Notes under the pieces: generated by a model
Database searches by the model: none
Seen by the model: the letters and a program-made list of their open reading frames with translations, nothing else
Told to the model about the DNA's origin: nothing
Part shown: piece by piece, positions 15,946 through 23,912 of the stretch
Layout: the number at the start of each line of letters is the position of its first letter
Numbering within the stretch: position 1 is the first letter of the stretch
Program-made: the position numbers and the translations under genes
Assembly: GCA_008682415.1 (NCBI GenBank)
Contig: VANK01000001.1
Coordinates: forward strand, 558,001 to 622,000
DNA length: 64,000 nt
Direction: 5' to 3'
DNA from: Acidobacteria bacterium AB60
GTDB lineage: Bacteria > Acidobacteriota > Terriglobia > Terriglobales > Acidobacteriaceae

Positions 15946-16548
15946 CTAGTTGGCGGAGATGGGCAGGGTCTGGGTGTGGTCGTAGGCGAGGTCGGTCACC
16001 TGGACGCTGCCCGGGGAGATGGCGCCGACCTTGTAGCGGTGGTCGATGACTTCTCCGGAGCGGGCCATGAAGATGTCGTCGCCATGGACGAGGAAGGCCT
16101 TGATGGATCCGCGATTGGCCTTGTCTTCGGAGTAGCCGAAGTACTTGAGGTCGATGGGCGGGGCCTGGGGTGGCGGTGGCGGCAAGACCACGACCGGCTG
16201 AGGATTGGGCCGAGCTGACTTTACGGGATTGGGGATGACGACGGGGGCGGACTCGGCGGAGAAGATATTGCGGCCGGTGCCGTGGTAGTCCACGTCTTCA
16301 CTCTGGGCGAGCTTGTTGAGGTGCAGGGTGGGGTCGATGTTGTTGATCTTTTCGGCAGCGGGACCGGCGGGATCGGCCGCCTGACCAGGCGCGGTAGCGC
16401 CGGTTGGAGGAGTGATCGCAACCGCCGCAGTGCGGGGCGCGGGCGTGGAGAAGTAGCCGTGGAGTTCCCAGATGCCGATGGGAACGGCGATGGCCGCGAG
16501 CACGATGAGGAGGATGACCTTGCGACGGTCTTCGGTACCGGTCTTCAT
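15946..16548 (-). CDS. PilP/GspC-like inner-membrane protein
   Basis: A 200-residue protein with one N-terminal membrane helix ([18 protein letters not shown]), a Pro/Ala-rich periplasmic linker, '[12 protein letters not shown]' and a Pro-rich stretch ([13 protein letters not shown]). A small C-terminal beta domain includes '[20 protein letters not shown]' and '[19 protein letters not shown]', resembling the HR domain of PilP and GspC that contacts the secretin. Its start overlaps the stop of the PilO-like gene by 4 bases. Position and architecture support a PilP/GspC role. Confidence 0.7.
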   Translation of the reverse strand: MKTGTEDRRKVILLIVLAAIAVPIGIWELHGYFSTPAPRTAAVAITPPTGATAPGQAADPAGPAAEKINNIDPTLHLNKLAQSEDVDYHGTGRNIFSAESAPVVIPNPVKSARPNPQPVVVLPPPPPQAPPIDLKYFGYSEDKANRGSIKAFLVHGDDIFMARSGEVIDHRYKVGAISPGSVQVTDLAYDHTQTLPISAN

Positions 16549-17174
16549 CGCTGCTGGGCCTCCTCTCCGGAGATATTGTTGCGCAGGTCGCTGGCCGGGG
16601 GGAGTCCGCTGGGAACGTTCTCCGGGCGGAGCCAGGTGGAGACGCGGAGGCGGAGGTTGACGAGTCCTCCCTGCTGCCCGGTGAGGCCCATGGCGCGGAT
16701 GACGAAGAAGGTCTTATCGCGCTCGAGGGAGTTGATGAACTTCATGATCTGGGGGTATTCGCCGGTAACGCCGGCGTCCATGGAGATCTCGGTGAGGTCA
16801 CGGCCGGCGAGACCCTGGGCGTATTGCATGCGGGAGAGGCGGACACCCGACTTGACCTGCAGTTCGCCGATTCGTTCCAGGATCGACGAGTAGTTGGCCG
16901 GGATGCGCTTGTCGTAGAAGTCCTGAATCTCGTCCCGGGTCTTGTCGATGCTTTTGTCGAGGCCGCGAAGAGGACGGGTCTGCAGTTGGAGCGCGCGGAG
17001 CTCGACCTGCTTGCCGGCGAGGACGTCAGTCGTGTGAGCGCTGAGGGCCGCCCAGTCGAGGGCGAACCGGGTGGCAAGCACGATGAAGACGGCCAGCACG
17101 AGCGAAAACGCAACATAGTGCCAGGTGAGCGGCGAGGTGAGGCGCTCCTGCCATGCGGATCGTTTTTCCGTCAT
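16545..17174 (-). CDS. pilO: PilO-like type IV pilus assembly protein
   Basis: A 209-residue bitopic membrane protein with one helix at about residues 20-40 ([19 protein letters not shown]). A coiled-coil follows ([20 protein letters not shown]), then a ferredoxin-like periplasmic domain including '[20 protein letters not shown]' and '[15 protein letters not shown]', typical of PilO/GspM. It overlaps pilN and the PilP-like gene by 4 bases each. With PilM and PilN it should form the inner-membrane alignment complex of the pilus machine. Confidence 0.8.
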   Translation of the reverse strand: MTEKRSAWQERLTSPLTWHYVAFSLVLAVFIVLATRFALDWAALSAHTTDVLAGKQVELRALQLQTRPLRGLDKSIDKTRDEIQDFYDKRIPANYSSILERIGELQVKSGVRLSRMQYAQGLAGRDLTEISMDAGVTGEYPQIMKFINSLERDKTFFVIRAMGLTGQQGGLVNLRLRVSTWLRPENVPSGLPPASDLRNNISGEEAQQR

Positions 17175-17932
17175 TGCGGGCCTCCCTGCGGAGCTGGTGT
17201 CTTGCGCACGGGCATCGCGGGAACTTGCTGGCCCGTGGGACCGGGCACGCGCTGGGCACGGTGGCGCGCGGGCGCGGGGGCCGAGACGTTCTCCAGGCTC
17301 GCTTCCCTTTTCACGGCGTGACGATCGTTTGGAGCAGCAGGGTTATAGTCGGCCATGAGATCGAAGGTGACCCGATTGGCGAGACCGACCGGTTCCTGAA
17401 TCTGGTTGGCGTTTCTGTCCGCATTCTCCGAAGCCTCGCCGGTCATCCGAGGGGCGAGGAAGTGGCGGGAGCGCTCAAGATTCTGGACCAGCTCGACGGC
17501 TTTATCGCGGGGTCCGACCACCCGGAGGTGGAGGGTGATGTGGCCGTCCTTGGAATCGCGAATGGGCTCGAGGGTGCTGACCTGGACGCCTCCGGGGAGG
17601 ACGGTTTCGAGGTCCTCCATGGCCATGGTCCAGGAGAAGGCCTTGGCGTCAAAGAGCTTGTTGAGCGTGGCGGCGTGTTCGAGGGTGGTGGCATTGACCG
17701 GCTGGCGGACGAGGCTCTCGTAGCCCTGCTCTTCGCCGCGGACGGTGTTGATGCTGGTGTCAAGGGAGTGCTCGCGGGCGCGAACGGCGACGGCGCGTGC
17801 GTGCAGCGCGTAAAGTCCGGCGCCGAGAGCGATGGAAACCAGGATCATGATCCCCATGGCGATGCGCAGACGCCGCAGGATAGGCCCCACGTCGGTAAAT
17901 GGGCGTGAGGCAAGATTGGCGGTAATCCGCAT
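17171..17932 (-). CDS. pilN: PilN-like type IV pilus assembly protein
   Basis: A 253-residue protein beginning 'MRITANLASRPF'; the conserved 'N-L-A-S-R-P-F' stretch of PilN is the part that docks into PilM. A membrane helix follows (MGIMILVSIALGAGLYAL), then a coiled region and a periplasmic ferredoxin-like domain (LPGGVQVSTLEPIRDSKDGH). The C-terminal tail is long, basic and Pro/Ala-rich. Its stop overlaps the pilO start by 4 bases. A 175-base gap separates it from pilM. Confidence 0.8.
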   Translation of the reverse strand: MRITANLASRPFTDVGPILRRLRIAMGIMILVSIALGAGLYALHARAVAVRAREHSLDTSINTVRGEEQGYESLVRQPVNATTLEHAATLNKLFDAKAFSWTMAMEDLETVLPGGVQVSTLEPIRDSKDGHITLHLRVVGPRDKAVELVQNLERSRHFLAPRMTGEASENADRNANQIQEPVGLANRVTFDLMADYNPAAPNDRHAVKREASLENVSAPAPARHRAQRVPGPTGQQVPAMPVRKTPAPQGGPQ

Positions 17933-18107
17933 GAATCTAGGCTACTCCAGACGGGTCAGGGCAGAGTGTTTGCTGCGGCATGGATTTGCCTCCCGGTGAA
18001 CCGCCGCCGGGGGCCGATTGCGTGCACGAGCCCTGCTCCCAATGGTCCCTACGTATGACGCAACTACGCCCTTGGATGCTCACGAAGGCTCGTTGGGGCG
18101 GAGGAGG

Positions 18108-19079
18108 CTACCCCTGGGTATGCGCCAGGGCGCCGGTCACGCCGGCGAAGCCGATTGGGCCGAGGGAGGTGGCGGCGCCAGTTGAGGGCGTCGGGGCCAC
18201 TTCCAGGACCTTCAGCTGGGCATCCTCGATGGCGCGGGAGAATTCGCGCGGATCGATGGCTCCGGCGTAGTGAATCTCGCGGGGCGGTGCGTTGAGCTTG
18301 TCTTCGAAGTAGGCGGCGGCCACGGCAACGCTGCGCTGGACTTCAGCGACGCGGGCGGAGGGGTCTTCCGGCAGTTCGACGGTGCGGTAGAGGAGAAGGT
18401 CGTCGCCGCTGGTGATGGCAGTCGTGAGCGCGAGACCGCTGAGGCTGGCGGCAAGGACAGGGTGGGGCGAGTCGAGAGCGGCGAGGGCGGCAAGGCTGGA
18501 GGGCAGGACGGCTCCGGGTTCGAAGCCCGCGGCGCGGACGGCAGCTTCGTACTCGGCCAGGATGGGACCAGGCATGATGGTGGCCAGCACCTTGACGATG
18601 GAACCGGCCTTCTCGCCGGTATCGCGTTGCGAGAGGATCTGGTAGCTCACTGCGGCGTGTTCCACGTCAAAGGGGACCATTTTGCGGAGGCGGAAGCGCA
18701 GGACGGGAACGGCCTCAATGGACTTGGAGGGCAGTGTGTCGAAGTCGAGGACGAAGACGCGGGCGGCGACGTCGGGGACGATAAGCGTGACGTGGCGGTT
18801 GCGGGGGGAGACCTCTTCAAGGGCGGTGCGGAGGGCGTTGGCCACGGCCTCAGGATTGCGGAGGTTGGACTCGGCGATGCCGGGGGCGAGGGAGCCGGCC
18901 GGGAGGCTGGAAAAGGCATACTGGGCCGGTTGCCCGGGAGCGGAAACGGCGGCGGCGAGTGCGCCCTCCGGGGCGAGTTCGACAGCAGCCAGTGGACGCG
19001 CTCCGGGCTGGGCTCCTGAGGTGTTCTTGCTTGATAGTGCGGCCACGCTTTCTCCTTCGATCGTTGCGGAATTGCCCAT
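18108..19079 (-). CDS. pilM: PilM-like actin-fold pilus assembly protein (divergent)
   Basis: A 323-residue cytoplasmic protein placed between pilB and pilN. PilM-like features are 'VAARVFVLDFDTLPSKSIEA' and 'VLRFRLRKMVPFDVEHAAVS', the conserved Lys-Met-Val-Pro-Phe segment, and 'EYEAAVRAAGFEPGAVLPSS'. The phosphate-binding N-terminal motif, usually Gly-Leu-Asp-Ile-Gly, is degenerate here (LAAVELAPEGALAAAV), so nucleotide binding is doubtful. It probably recruits PilN in the cytoplasm and links the ATPase to the alignment complex. Confidence 0.7.
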   Translation of the reverse strand: MGNSATIEGESVAALSSKNTSGAQPGARPLAAVELAPEGALAAAVSAPGQPAQYAFSSLPAGSLAPGIAESNLRNPEAVANALRTALEEVSPRNRHVTLIVPDVAARVFVLDFDTLPSKSIEAVPVLRFRLRKMVPFDVEHAAVSYQILSQRDTGEKAGSIVKVLATIMPGPILAEYEAAVRAAGFEPGAVLPSSLAALAALDSPHPVLAASLSGLALTTAITSGDDLLLYRTVELPEDPSARVAEVQRSVAVAAAYFEDKLNAPPREIHYAGAIDPREFSRAIEDAQLKVLEVAPTPSTGAATSLGPIGFAGVTGALAHTQG

Positions 19080-19233
19080 CTACCTTGCCGGGTCAGGGTC
19101 GTCCGGCAGGCTGTTCTCCCTTTATAGCCGGTCGGTTTCGATTCTAGCGGGTGAAAGGCCTTCCCAAGGCACAAAACCCTGAACACCACTACGAGTCATG
19201 ACAAATGTGAACCCGTGCACAGTCTGCGTTGCG

Positions 19234-19257
19234 CCCGTCCTGAAACGTCAGGACGGG
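19234..19257. other. Intercistronic hairpin between pilB and pilM
   Basis: A perfect 10-bp stem, CCCGTCCTGA (19234-19243)/TCAGGACGGG (19248-19257), has the loop AACG on the plus strand. It sits 30 bases after the pilB stop in the 207-base gap before pilM. No T-run follows on the minus strand, so it may stabilise or partly terminate the pilB transcript rather than end it. Confidence 0.6.
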
Positions 19258-19286
19258 GCACGCCGAGCCGTCAGGGGCGCCTCGAT

Positions 19287-20915
19287 CTATCGGGAGGCTT
19301 CGATGAAGGTGACCTTGTTGATCTCCTTGAGGGTGGTGAGGCCGCGCCGGACGCGATCGATGGCGGACTCGCGGAGGAAGCTCATGCCTTCTTTCTGCGC
19401 CAGCTTACGGACTTCAGAGGACGGCTTCTTCTCGAGAATCAGTTCGCGAATGGGGTCGGTCAGGTCGAGAAGCTCGTGGATCGCGGTACGGCCGCGATAG
19501 CCGGTGCCGCCGCACTCGATACAGCCGCTGCCCTCGCGGAACTCGAAGTTGCGCCACTCGGCGGGATCGAGCGCGGCCGCGAGCAGCGTTTCGTCGTCGT
19601 AACGGACGCGGCGGGCGCAGTAATCGCACACTGTGCGGACGAGGCGCTGGGCAAGGATGCAGTTGAGCGCGGACACGAAGTTGTAGGCTTCGACGCCCAT
19701 GTTCAGGAATCGGCCGAGCACGTCAACCACGTTGTTGGCGTGAACGGTGGTGAACACAAGGTGGCCGGTCAGCGCCGAGTTGATGGCGATCTGCGCCGTC
19801 TCCTGGTCACGGATTTCGCCGACGAGGATCTTGTCAGGGTCATGACGGAGGATGGAGCGAAGGCCGCGGGCGAAGGTGAGGCCCTTCTTCTCATTGACGG
19901 GGATCTGCGTGATGCCGCGGATCTGGTATTCGACCGGGTCCTCGATGGTGATGATCTTGTCTTCGTCGGACTTGATCTCGTTGAGGGCGGCATAGAGCGT
20001 GGTGGTTTTGCCGGAGCCGGTGGGGCCGGTGACCAGCACCATGCCGTAGGGCTCGCGGATGTAGCGGCGGAAGCGGCGCAGGTCGGATTCCGCGAAGCCT
20101 ACAACGTCGAGCGTGAGGTTGCGGAACTTCTCCGACATCGATTCCTTGTCGAGCACGCGGAGGACAGCGTTTTCGCCGTGAACCGTGGGCATGATGGAGA
20201 CGCGGAAGTCGATGAGGCGGCCCTTGTAGCGGACGCGGAAACGGCCGTCCTGCGGGACGCGGCGCTCGGCGATGTCGAGCTCCGACATGATCTTGATACG
20301 CGAGAGGATGGTGGAGTGGTGCTCGCGGGCGATGGGCGCCATGGCCATCTGCAGCACGCCGTCGATACGGTACTTCACGACCACGGAGTCGTCGTTGGTC
20401 TCGATGTGAATATCGGAGGCGCGGCGCTCGAGAGCCGTGAAGATGGTGGTATCGACCAGCCGGATGATGGGGCTGATGTCTTCTTCGCGGGTCAGCTTCT
20501 CGATGGAGATGTTTTCGTCGGCGTTGTCGTCGCCGGTGACCACGTCGAAGGTGAGCCCTTCGCTGGCTTCATCGAGCACGCGCTGCGACTGCTCGGTCTT
20601 CTTGAGCAGGTCTGTAATCTGAGAAAGCGTCGCGACGCGGGCGACGATCCTCTGTCCGAGGAGGCCGGAGATCTCGTCGAGGACCATGAGCTGCGACGGG
20701 TCCGAGACCGCGATCACGAGGGCGTCGGCCTGCTGCTCGATGGGGACGAAGTTGTAGCGGAACATGAGTTCCACCGGGACGGTGCGCAGCAGGTCGTGCT
20801 GAATCTTGAAGTTTTTCAGGTCGACGAACTCGGCGCGATAGCGCTTGGCCATCGCCTCGGCTACGGTGCGCTCGTCATACTGCTGCGGGATGGGAAGAAC
20901 GGTGGAGTCAGCCAT
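19287..20915 (-). CDS. pilB: Type IV pilus assembly/type II secretion ATPase PilB (GspE)
   Basis: A 542-residue traffic ATPase. The MshEN-type N-terminal domain includes 'VPVELMFRYNFVPIEQQADA'. The catalytic core has Walker A 'GPTGSGKTTTLYAAL', the Asp box 'IITIEDPVEY', Walker B 'KILVGEIRDQETA' and the His box 'GHLVFTTVHANN'. A zinc-binding tetracysteine is formed by 'CDYC' and 'CIEC' before 'GGTGYRGRTAIHELL'. It powers polymerisation of pilin or pseudopilin at the inner membrane. It lies 29 bases after pilC. No PilT retraction ATPase is in the window. Confidence 0.92.
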   Translation of the reverse strand: MADSTVLPIPQQYDERTVAEAMAKRYRAEFVDLKNFKIQHDLLRTVPVELMFRYNFVPIEQQADALVIAVSDPSQLMVLDEISGLLGQRIVARVATLSQITDLLKKTEQSQRVLDEASEGLTFDVVTGDDNADENISIEKLTREEDISPIIRLVDTTIFTALERRASDIHIETNDDSVVVKYRIDGVLQMAMAPIAREHHSTILSRIKIMSELDIAERRVPQDGRFRVRYKGRLIDFRVSIMPTVHGENAVLRVLDKESMSEKFRNLTLDVVGFAESDLRRFRRYIREPYGMVLVTGPTGSGKTTTLYAALNEIKSDEDKIITIEDPVEYQIRGITQIPVNEKKGLTFARGLRSILRHDPDKILVGEIRDQETAQIAINSALTGHLVFTTVHANNVVDVLGRFLNMGVEAYNFVSALNCILAQRLVRTVCDYCARRVRYDDETLLAAALDPAEWRNFEFREGSGCIECGGTGYRGRTAIHELLDLTDPIRELILEKKPSSEVRKLAQKEGMSFLRESAIDRVRRGLTTLKEINKVTFIEASR

Positions 20916-20944
20916 GCGTTATACCTGTCCTGTCTCTAATGGGG

Positions 20945-22150
20945 TTACATCTGGCCCGTGGGGGCCTGGCCCATCGAAAAGATGGGCAGGTAAAGCGAGA
21001 TAAGAATGAATACAACCACAATACCCATGATGATGAGGATGGCGGGCTCGATGAGGGCCAGCGCCGCGGTGAGGGCGGTGGCGACATCCTCTTCATAGAA
21101 TTCGGCGGCGGAGTTGAGCATGGCCGGGAGCGCGCCGGTCTGTTCGCCGACACCGATCATCTCGGTAGCCATGGTGGGGAAGACGCCGGTGGAGTTGAGC
21201 GAATCCGCCAGGGACTTGCCTTCGCGCACGGTGTCAATGGACTTCATGACGGAGCGGGAGACGCGCCGCGAGGAGATGGACTTGGCCGCGGTCTCCAGCG
21301 ATGGCACCAGGGGCAGACCGCCGGTGAGCAGGGTGGAGAGGGTGCGGGCGAAGAGCGCCACCTGGTACTTGAGCCAGATCTTGCCAAGCACGGGCAATTT
21401 GATGCGAAGGCCGTCCACGGTGTCGCGGCCGCGGTCGGTGCGGGCGAAACGCCAGACGGCAAAGATGACGAGCGCCAGGGCGACGATCAGGTAGACGATG
21501 CTGCCCTGCAGCCATTTCCCGAAGGCAAGCAGGTCGGTCGTGATGGCGGGGAGCTTGTTCCCCATCTGGTCGTAAAGGGTTGCGAACTGGGGGATGACGA
21601 CCGTGAACATGAAGGTCATCAAGCCCAGCACCAGGGTGATGAGCACGCAGGGATAGATGAGCGACGACACTAACTTCTTGCGAAATGTCAGACTTACGCG
21701 CTGGAAGTTCACGTAACGCTCGAGGACTTCCTGCAGGTTGCCGGAGCGCTCGCCGGCGAGCAGGGTGGTGGTGTACATGAGCGGAATCCCGCTCTGGGCC
21801 TCGAAGGCGGCGGAGAGGCTTTCCCCGGTTTTGACGCGGGTGGATACGTCATCCAGCTGGGCGGCGAAGTTGGAGTTGCGTTGCGTCTTGCCCAGCATCT
21901 GGAGCGAGCTCAGGATGGGGAGGCCGGCCCGGATGAGGGTAAGGAACTGCTGATTGAAGATGAGGAAGGGCTCGAGCTTCACCTTGCGGCGGGAGACGCC
22001 GGTGATGCCGCTGCCGCGGGCCTTGACGGAAAAGACGTGGTAACCGGCGTGAGTGAAGCGGGCGCGCAGTTCCTCGGCCGTCGCTGCGGTCTGCACCTGT
22101 TCCTGGACGCGGCCGCGCTCATCGGCCAGCTTGATGACGAACTCTGCCAT
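20945..22150 (-). CDS. pilC: Type IV pilus/type II secretion inner-membrane platform protein PilC (GspF)
   Basis: A 401-residue polytopic protein with two GspF domains. The first includes 'FNQQFLTLIRAGLPILSSLQ' and 'GIPLMYTTTLLAGERSGNL'; the second includes 'LFARTLSTLLTGGLPLVPSL' and 'TEMIGVGEQTGALPAMLNS'. Three membrane segments lie near residues 165-190, 215-240 and 372-395, the last being 'ILIIMGIVVVFILISLYLPI'. It anchors the PilB ATPase and turns its motion into pilus growth. It is the first gene of the operon; the promoter was not resolved. Confidence 0.92.
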   Translation of the reverse strand: MAEFVIKLADERGRVQEQVQTAATAEELRARFTHAGYHVFSVKARGSGITGVSRRKVKLEPFLIFNQQFLTLIRAGLPILSSLQMLGKTQRNSNFAAQLDDVSTRVKTGESLSAAFEAQSGIPLMYTTTLLAGERSGNLQEVLERYVNFQRVSLTFRKKLVSSLIYPCVLITLVLGLMTFMFTVVIPQFATLYDQMGNKLPAITTDLLAFGKWLQGSIVYLIVALALVIFAVWRFARTDRGRDTVDGLRIKLPVLGKIWLKYQVALFARTLSTLLTGGLPLVPSLETAAKSISSRRVSRSVMKSIDTVREGKSLADSLNSTGVFPTMATEMIGVGEQTGALPAMLNSAAEFYEEDVATALTAALALIEPAILIIMGIVVVFILISLYLPIFSMGQAPTGQM

Positions 22151-22285
22151 AGCTTTTTATAACCGGCCTGGGCGCCGGATATAACTCCCCCTTTTGCAGC
22201 TTTCTCGAGCCCAAGGCTACCAGCGGTGTCAACCCATAGACGTTGCTACGGAGCAAGCGCTCAGAGAAAGAATCGCGCGAACGAC

Positions 22286-22693
22286 TCAGATCAGCAATGC
22301 CACTCCGGTGGAAGTAGCTGCCCGTCGCAGGGCTTGGTCGAGGGTCGCCAGGGGAAGATGCTCCCGAATCGCCAGGGAAAGATAGGAAGCATCGTAAGCC
22401 GTTAACCGGTGATTCCGCGCTAAATCCATGATCTGAGGAGAATTAGTTTCGTGGTCGATCTGAATGGCGAGCTGGGTTAACTGCTCGAGGAAAACCGCGC
22501 TGCGCGCGACGTTTGTGCGGCCTCGCCGCTCGTTGACCAGCAGGATGTTGCGGACCTCAAACCACCACAAAGAGGGGACGATCGCGTTGTCGGAAGACGA
22601 CTCCAACAACTGCCCCGCGCGATCAGCCACGGGATCCTGCTCATCAGGAAACGCCCAACTGGCGGTTACGGAGGCATCCAATACGAAAGGCAC
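22286..22693 (-). CDS. vapC: VapC-type PIN-domain toxin
   Basis: A 135-residue PIN-domain ribonuclease. Acidic active-site residues are visible in order: Asp in 'FVLDASVTASW', Glu in 'LWWFEVRNIL', and Asp in 'LTAYDASYLSLA' with a further acidic residue in 'LATLDQAL'. VapC toxins cleave tRNA or rRNA and are inhibited by the paired antitoxin. It starts 3 bases after the antitoxin stop, the classic vapBC arrangement. Confidence 0.85.
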   Translation of the reverse strand: MPFVLDASVTASWAFPDEQDPVADRAGQLLESSSDNAIVPSLWWFEVRNILLVNERRGRTNVARSAVFLEQLTQLAIQIDHETNSPQIMDLARNHRLTAYDASYLSLAIREHLPLATLDQALRRAATSTGVALLI

Positions 22694-22696
22694 GGC

Positions 22697-22942
22697 TTAG
22701 CGCCGTCCTTCGTCGCGCGCCGACAGCAGTTCTTCCACGGTGACAGGGGAGTTCAAGGCGCGCAATGCGCGAATGCTGGCAAACGCCCGCATGGCACGCT
22801 CGCGATCAACTTCGGGCTCGGGGGAGATGCGCGCAATCCGCTTGCCGTGTCTCGTGATGACGACCGTCTTCCCTTTTTCGACATCATCGAGAATCCGCAG
22901 GAGCTGGGTTTTGGCTTCCGATGCGTGAATGATTTCCATCAT
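22697..22942 (-). CDS. vapB: Phd/YefM-type (VapB-like) antitoxin
   Basis: An 81-residue antitoxin. The N-terminal DNA-binding fold is visible as 'IIHASEAKTQLLRILDDVEK' and 'GKTVVITRHGKRIARISP', diagnostic of Phd/YefM. The C-terminal part (VTVEELLSARDEGRR) should bind and block the toxin. Two start codons lie side by side (22942 and 22939). Directly upstream, overlapping the start, is a 9-bp direct repeat that may serve as operator. Confidence 0.85.
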   Translation of the reverse strand: MMEIIHASEAKTQLLRILDDVEKGKTVVITRHGKRIARISPEPEVDRERAMRAFASIRALRALNSPVTVEELLSARDEGRR

Positions 22943-22944
22943 TA

Positions 22945-22966
22945 CGACCAGTCAATTCGACCAGTC
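22945..22966. promoter_or_regulatory. Direct repeat upstream of the toxin-antitoxin operon
   Basis: Two exact copies of CGACCAGTC (22945-22953 and 22958-22966), separated by AATT (13-base period), lie just before the antitoxin start codon. The position suggests an autoregulatory operator for the antitoxin, although Phd-type sites are usually palindromic. Confidence 0.4.
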
Positions 22967-22979
22967 CAGTGTAGCCCAG

Positions 22980-23654
22980 TTAGTATCCGTTTGCCACCAG
23001 CCACGCCTCGGTGAGTTCAAACCCAGGCCTCTTCTGCTCTTGCATCTGGGCGTAGGCGAGCTTGACGAGCACATCGGCTTCGATGTTGACCGGGGCGCCG
23101 GGGGCGAGGGTGTGCAGGTTGGTGCGCTGGTAGGTGAGCGGGAGGATGGCGATGGTGATCTCGTCGCGGTCGATGCCGGCAATGGTGAGACTGATCCCCT
23201 CGATGGCGACAGACCCCTTGGGAACCATCCACTTACGGAGATCTTCCGGAAGTTTGACTTTAAGGGTCCAGTCGGTGGTCCCGGGATCGTAGCCGGGGCT
23301 GGCCGGATCGTTCACGGGGTCCAGCGCGATCAGGATTCCGGTTCCGTCGACGTGTCCCTGCACCACGTGACCGCCCAGGGGGCTGCCGGCGGCGGTGGGG
23401 AGTTCGAGGTTGACCCTGCTGCCCGGCTGGAGAGACCCGAGGGAGGTGCGGTCGAGAGTCTCCTGGGCCAGATCGGCATGGAAGTAGGTGGGGTCCACGT
23501 CGAGGGCGGTCAGACAGACGCCGGAGATGGCGAGCGAGTCGCCCTCGCGGAGACGCCCGGCGATGCCGGGGGCCTCAACGGTGATGCGGTGCACGCCTCC
23601 GCGAACTTCGAGGCCAACCAGGGTGCCGGTCTGCTCAACGATGCCGGTGAACAT
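22980..23654 (-). CDS. ribE: Riboflavin synthase, alpha subunit
   Basis: Converts two 6,7-dimethyl-8-ribityllumazine molecules into riboflavin in the last step of riboflavin synthesis. The 224-residue protein starts with the signature 'MFTGIVEQTG' and has the expected twofold repeat of lumazine-binding domains: 'DSLAISGVCLTALDVDPTYF' in the first and 'GSVAIEGISLTIAGID' in the second, plus 'GGHVVQGHVDGTG'. No other rib gene is adjacent. No FMN riboswitch was seen upstream within 23655-23912. Confidence 0.93.
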   Translation of the reverse strand: MFTGIVEQTGTLVGLEVRGGVHRITVEAPGIAGRLREGDSLAISGVCLTALDVDPTYFHADLAQETLDRTSLGSLQPGSRVNLELPTAAGSPLGGHVVQGHVDGTGILIALDPVNDPASPGYDPGTTDWTLKVKLPEDLRKWMVPKGSVAIEGISLTIAGIDRDEITIAILPLTYQRTNLHTLAPGAPVNIEADVLVKLAYAQMQEQKRPGFELTEAWLVANGY

Positions 23655-23912
23655 GGATGAATTTTAAGGGACCAGGGTTTGGAAAGCGGGACCACTGAGG
23701 GGTGTGGGACTCAAGGGACTAAGAGGGCCAGGAACAGGGCTGGTTGATCAAGTAGTAACTGACGAGTTGCGGGAGACTCGCCGGGAATGGATCCTGGGCT
23801 TGGTGAGTGCATTGGCGATTTATCGCTCTTCCAAAACGCCCATTCTGTTCACCGTCGAAGGAAGGAAGTATTGAGCCCGAATACGCGAAATTTCGCTCAG
23901 TCGGCCAGCGCC

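Noticed and set aside
19215..20939. 574-codon plus-strand open frame opposite pilB
   Set aside because: It is the exact antisense of pilB, with Asp/Glu/Val-rich low-information sequence; no independent evidence of a gene.
22201..22285. Possible tRNA-like folding upstream of pilC
   Set aside because: No acceptor-stem pairing, anticodon arm or T-loop sequence could be placed.
23655..23912. Possible FMN riboswitch upstream of ribE
   Set aside because: None of the conserved RFN-element words are present, and the leader has no matching stems.
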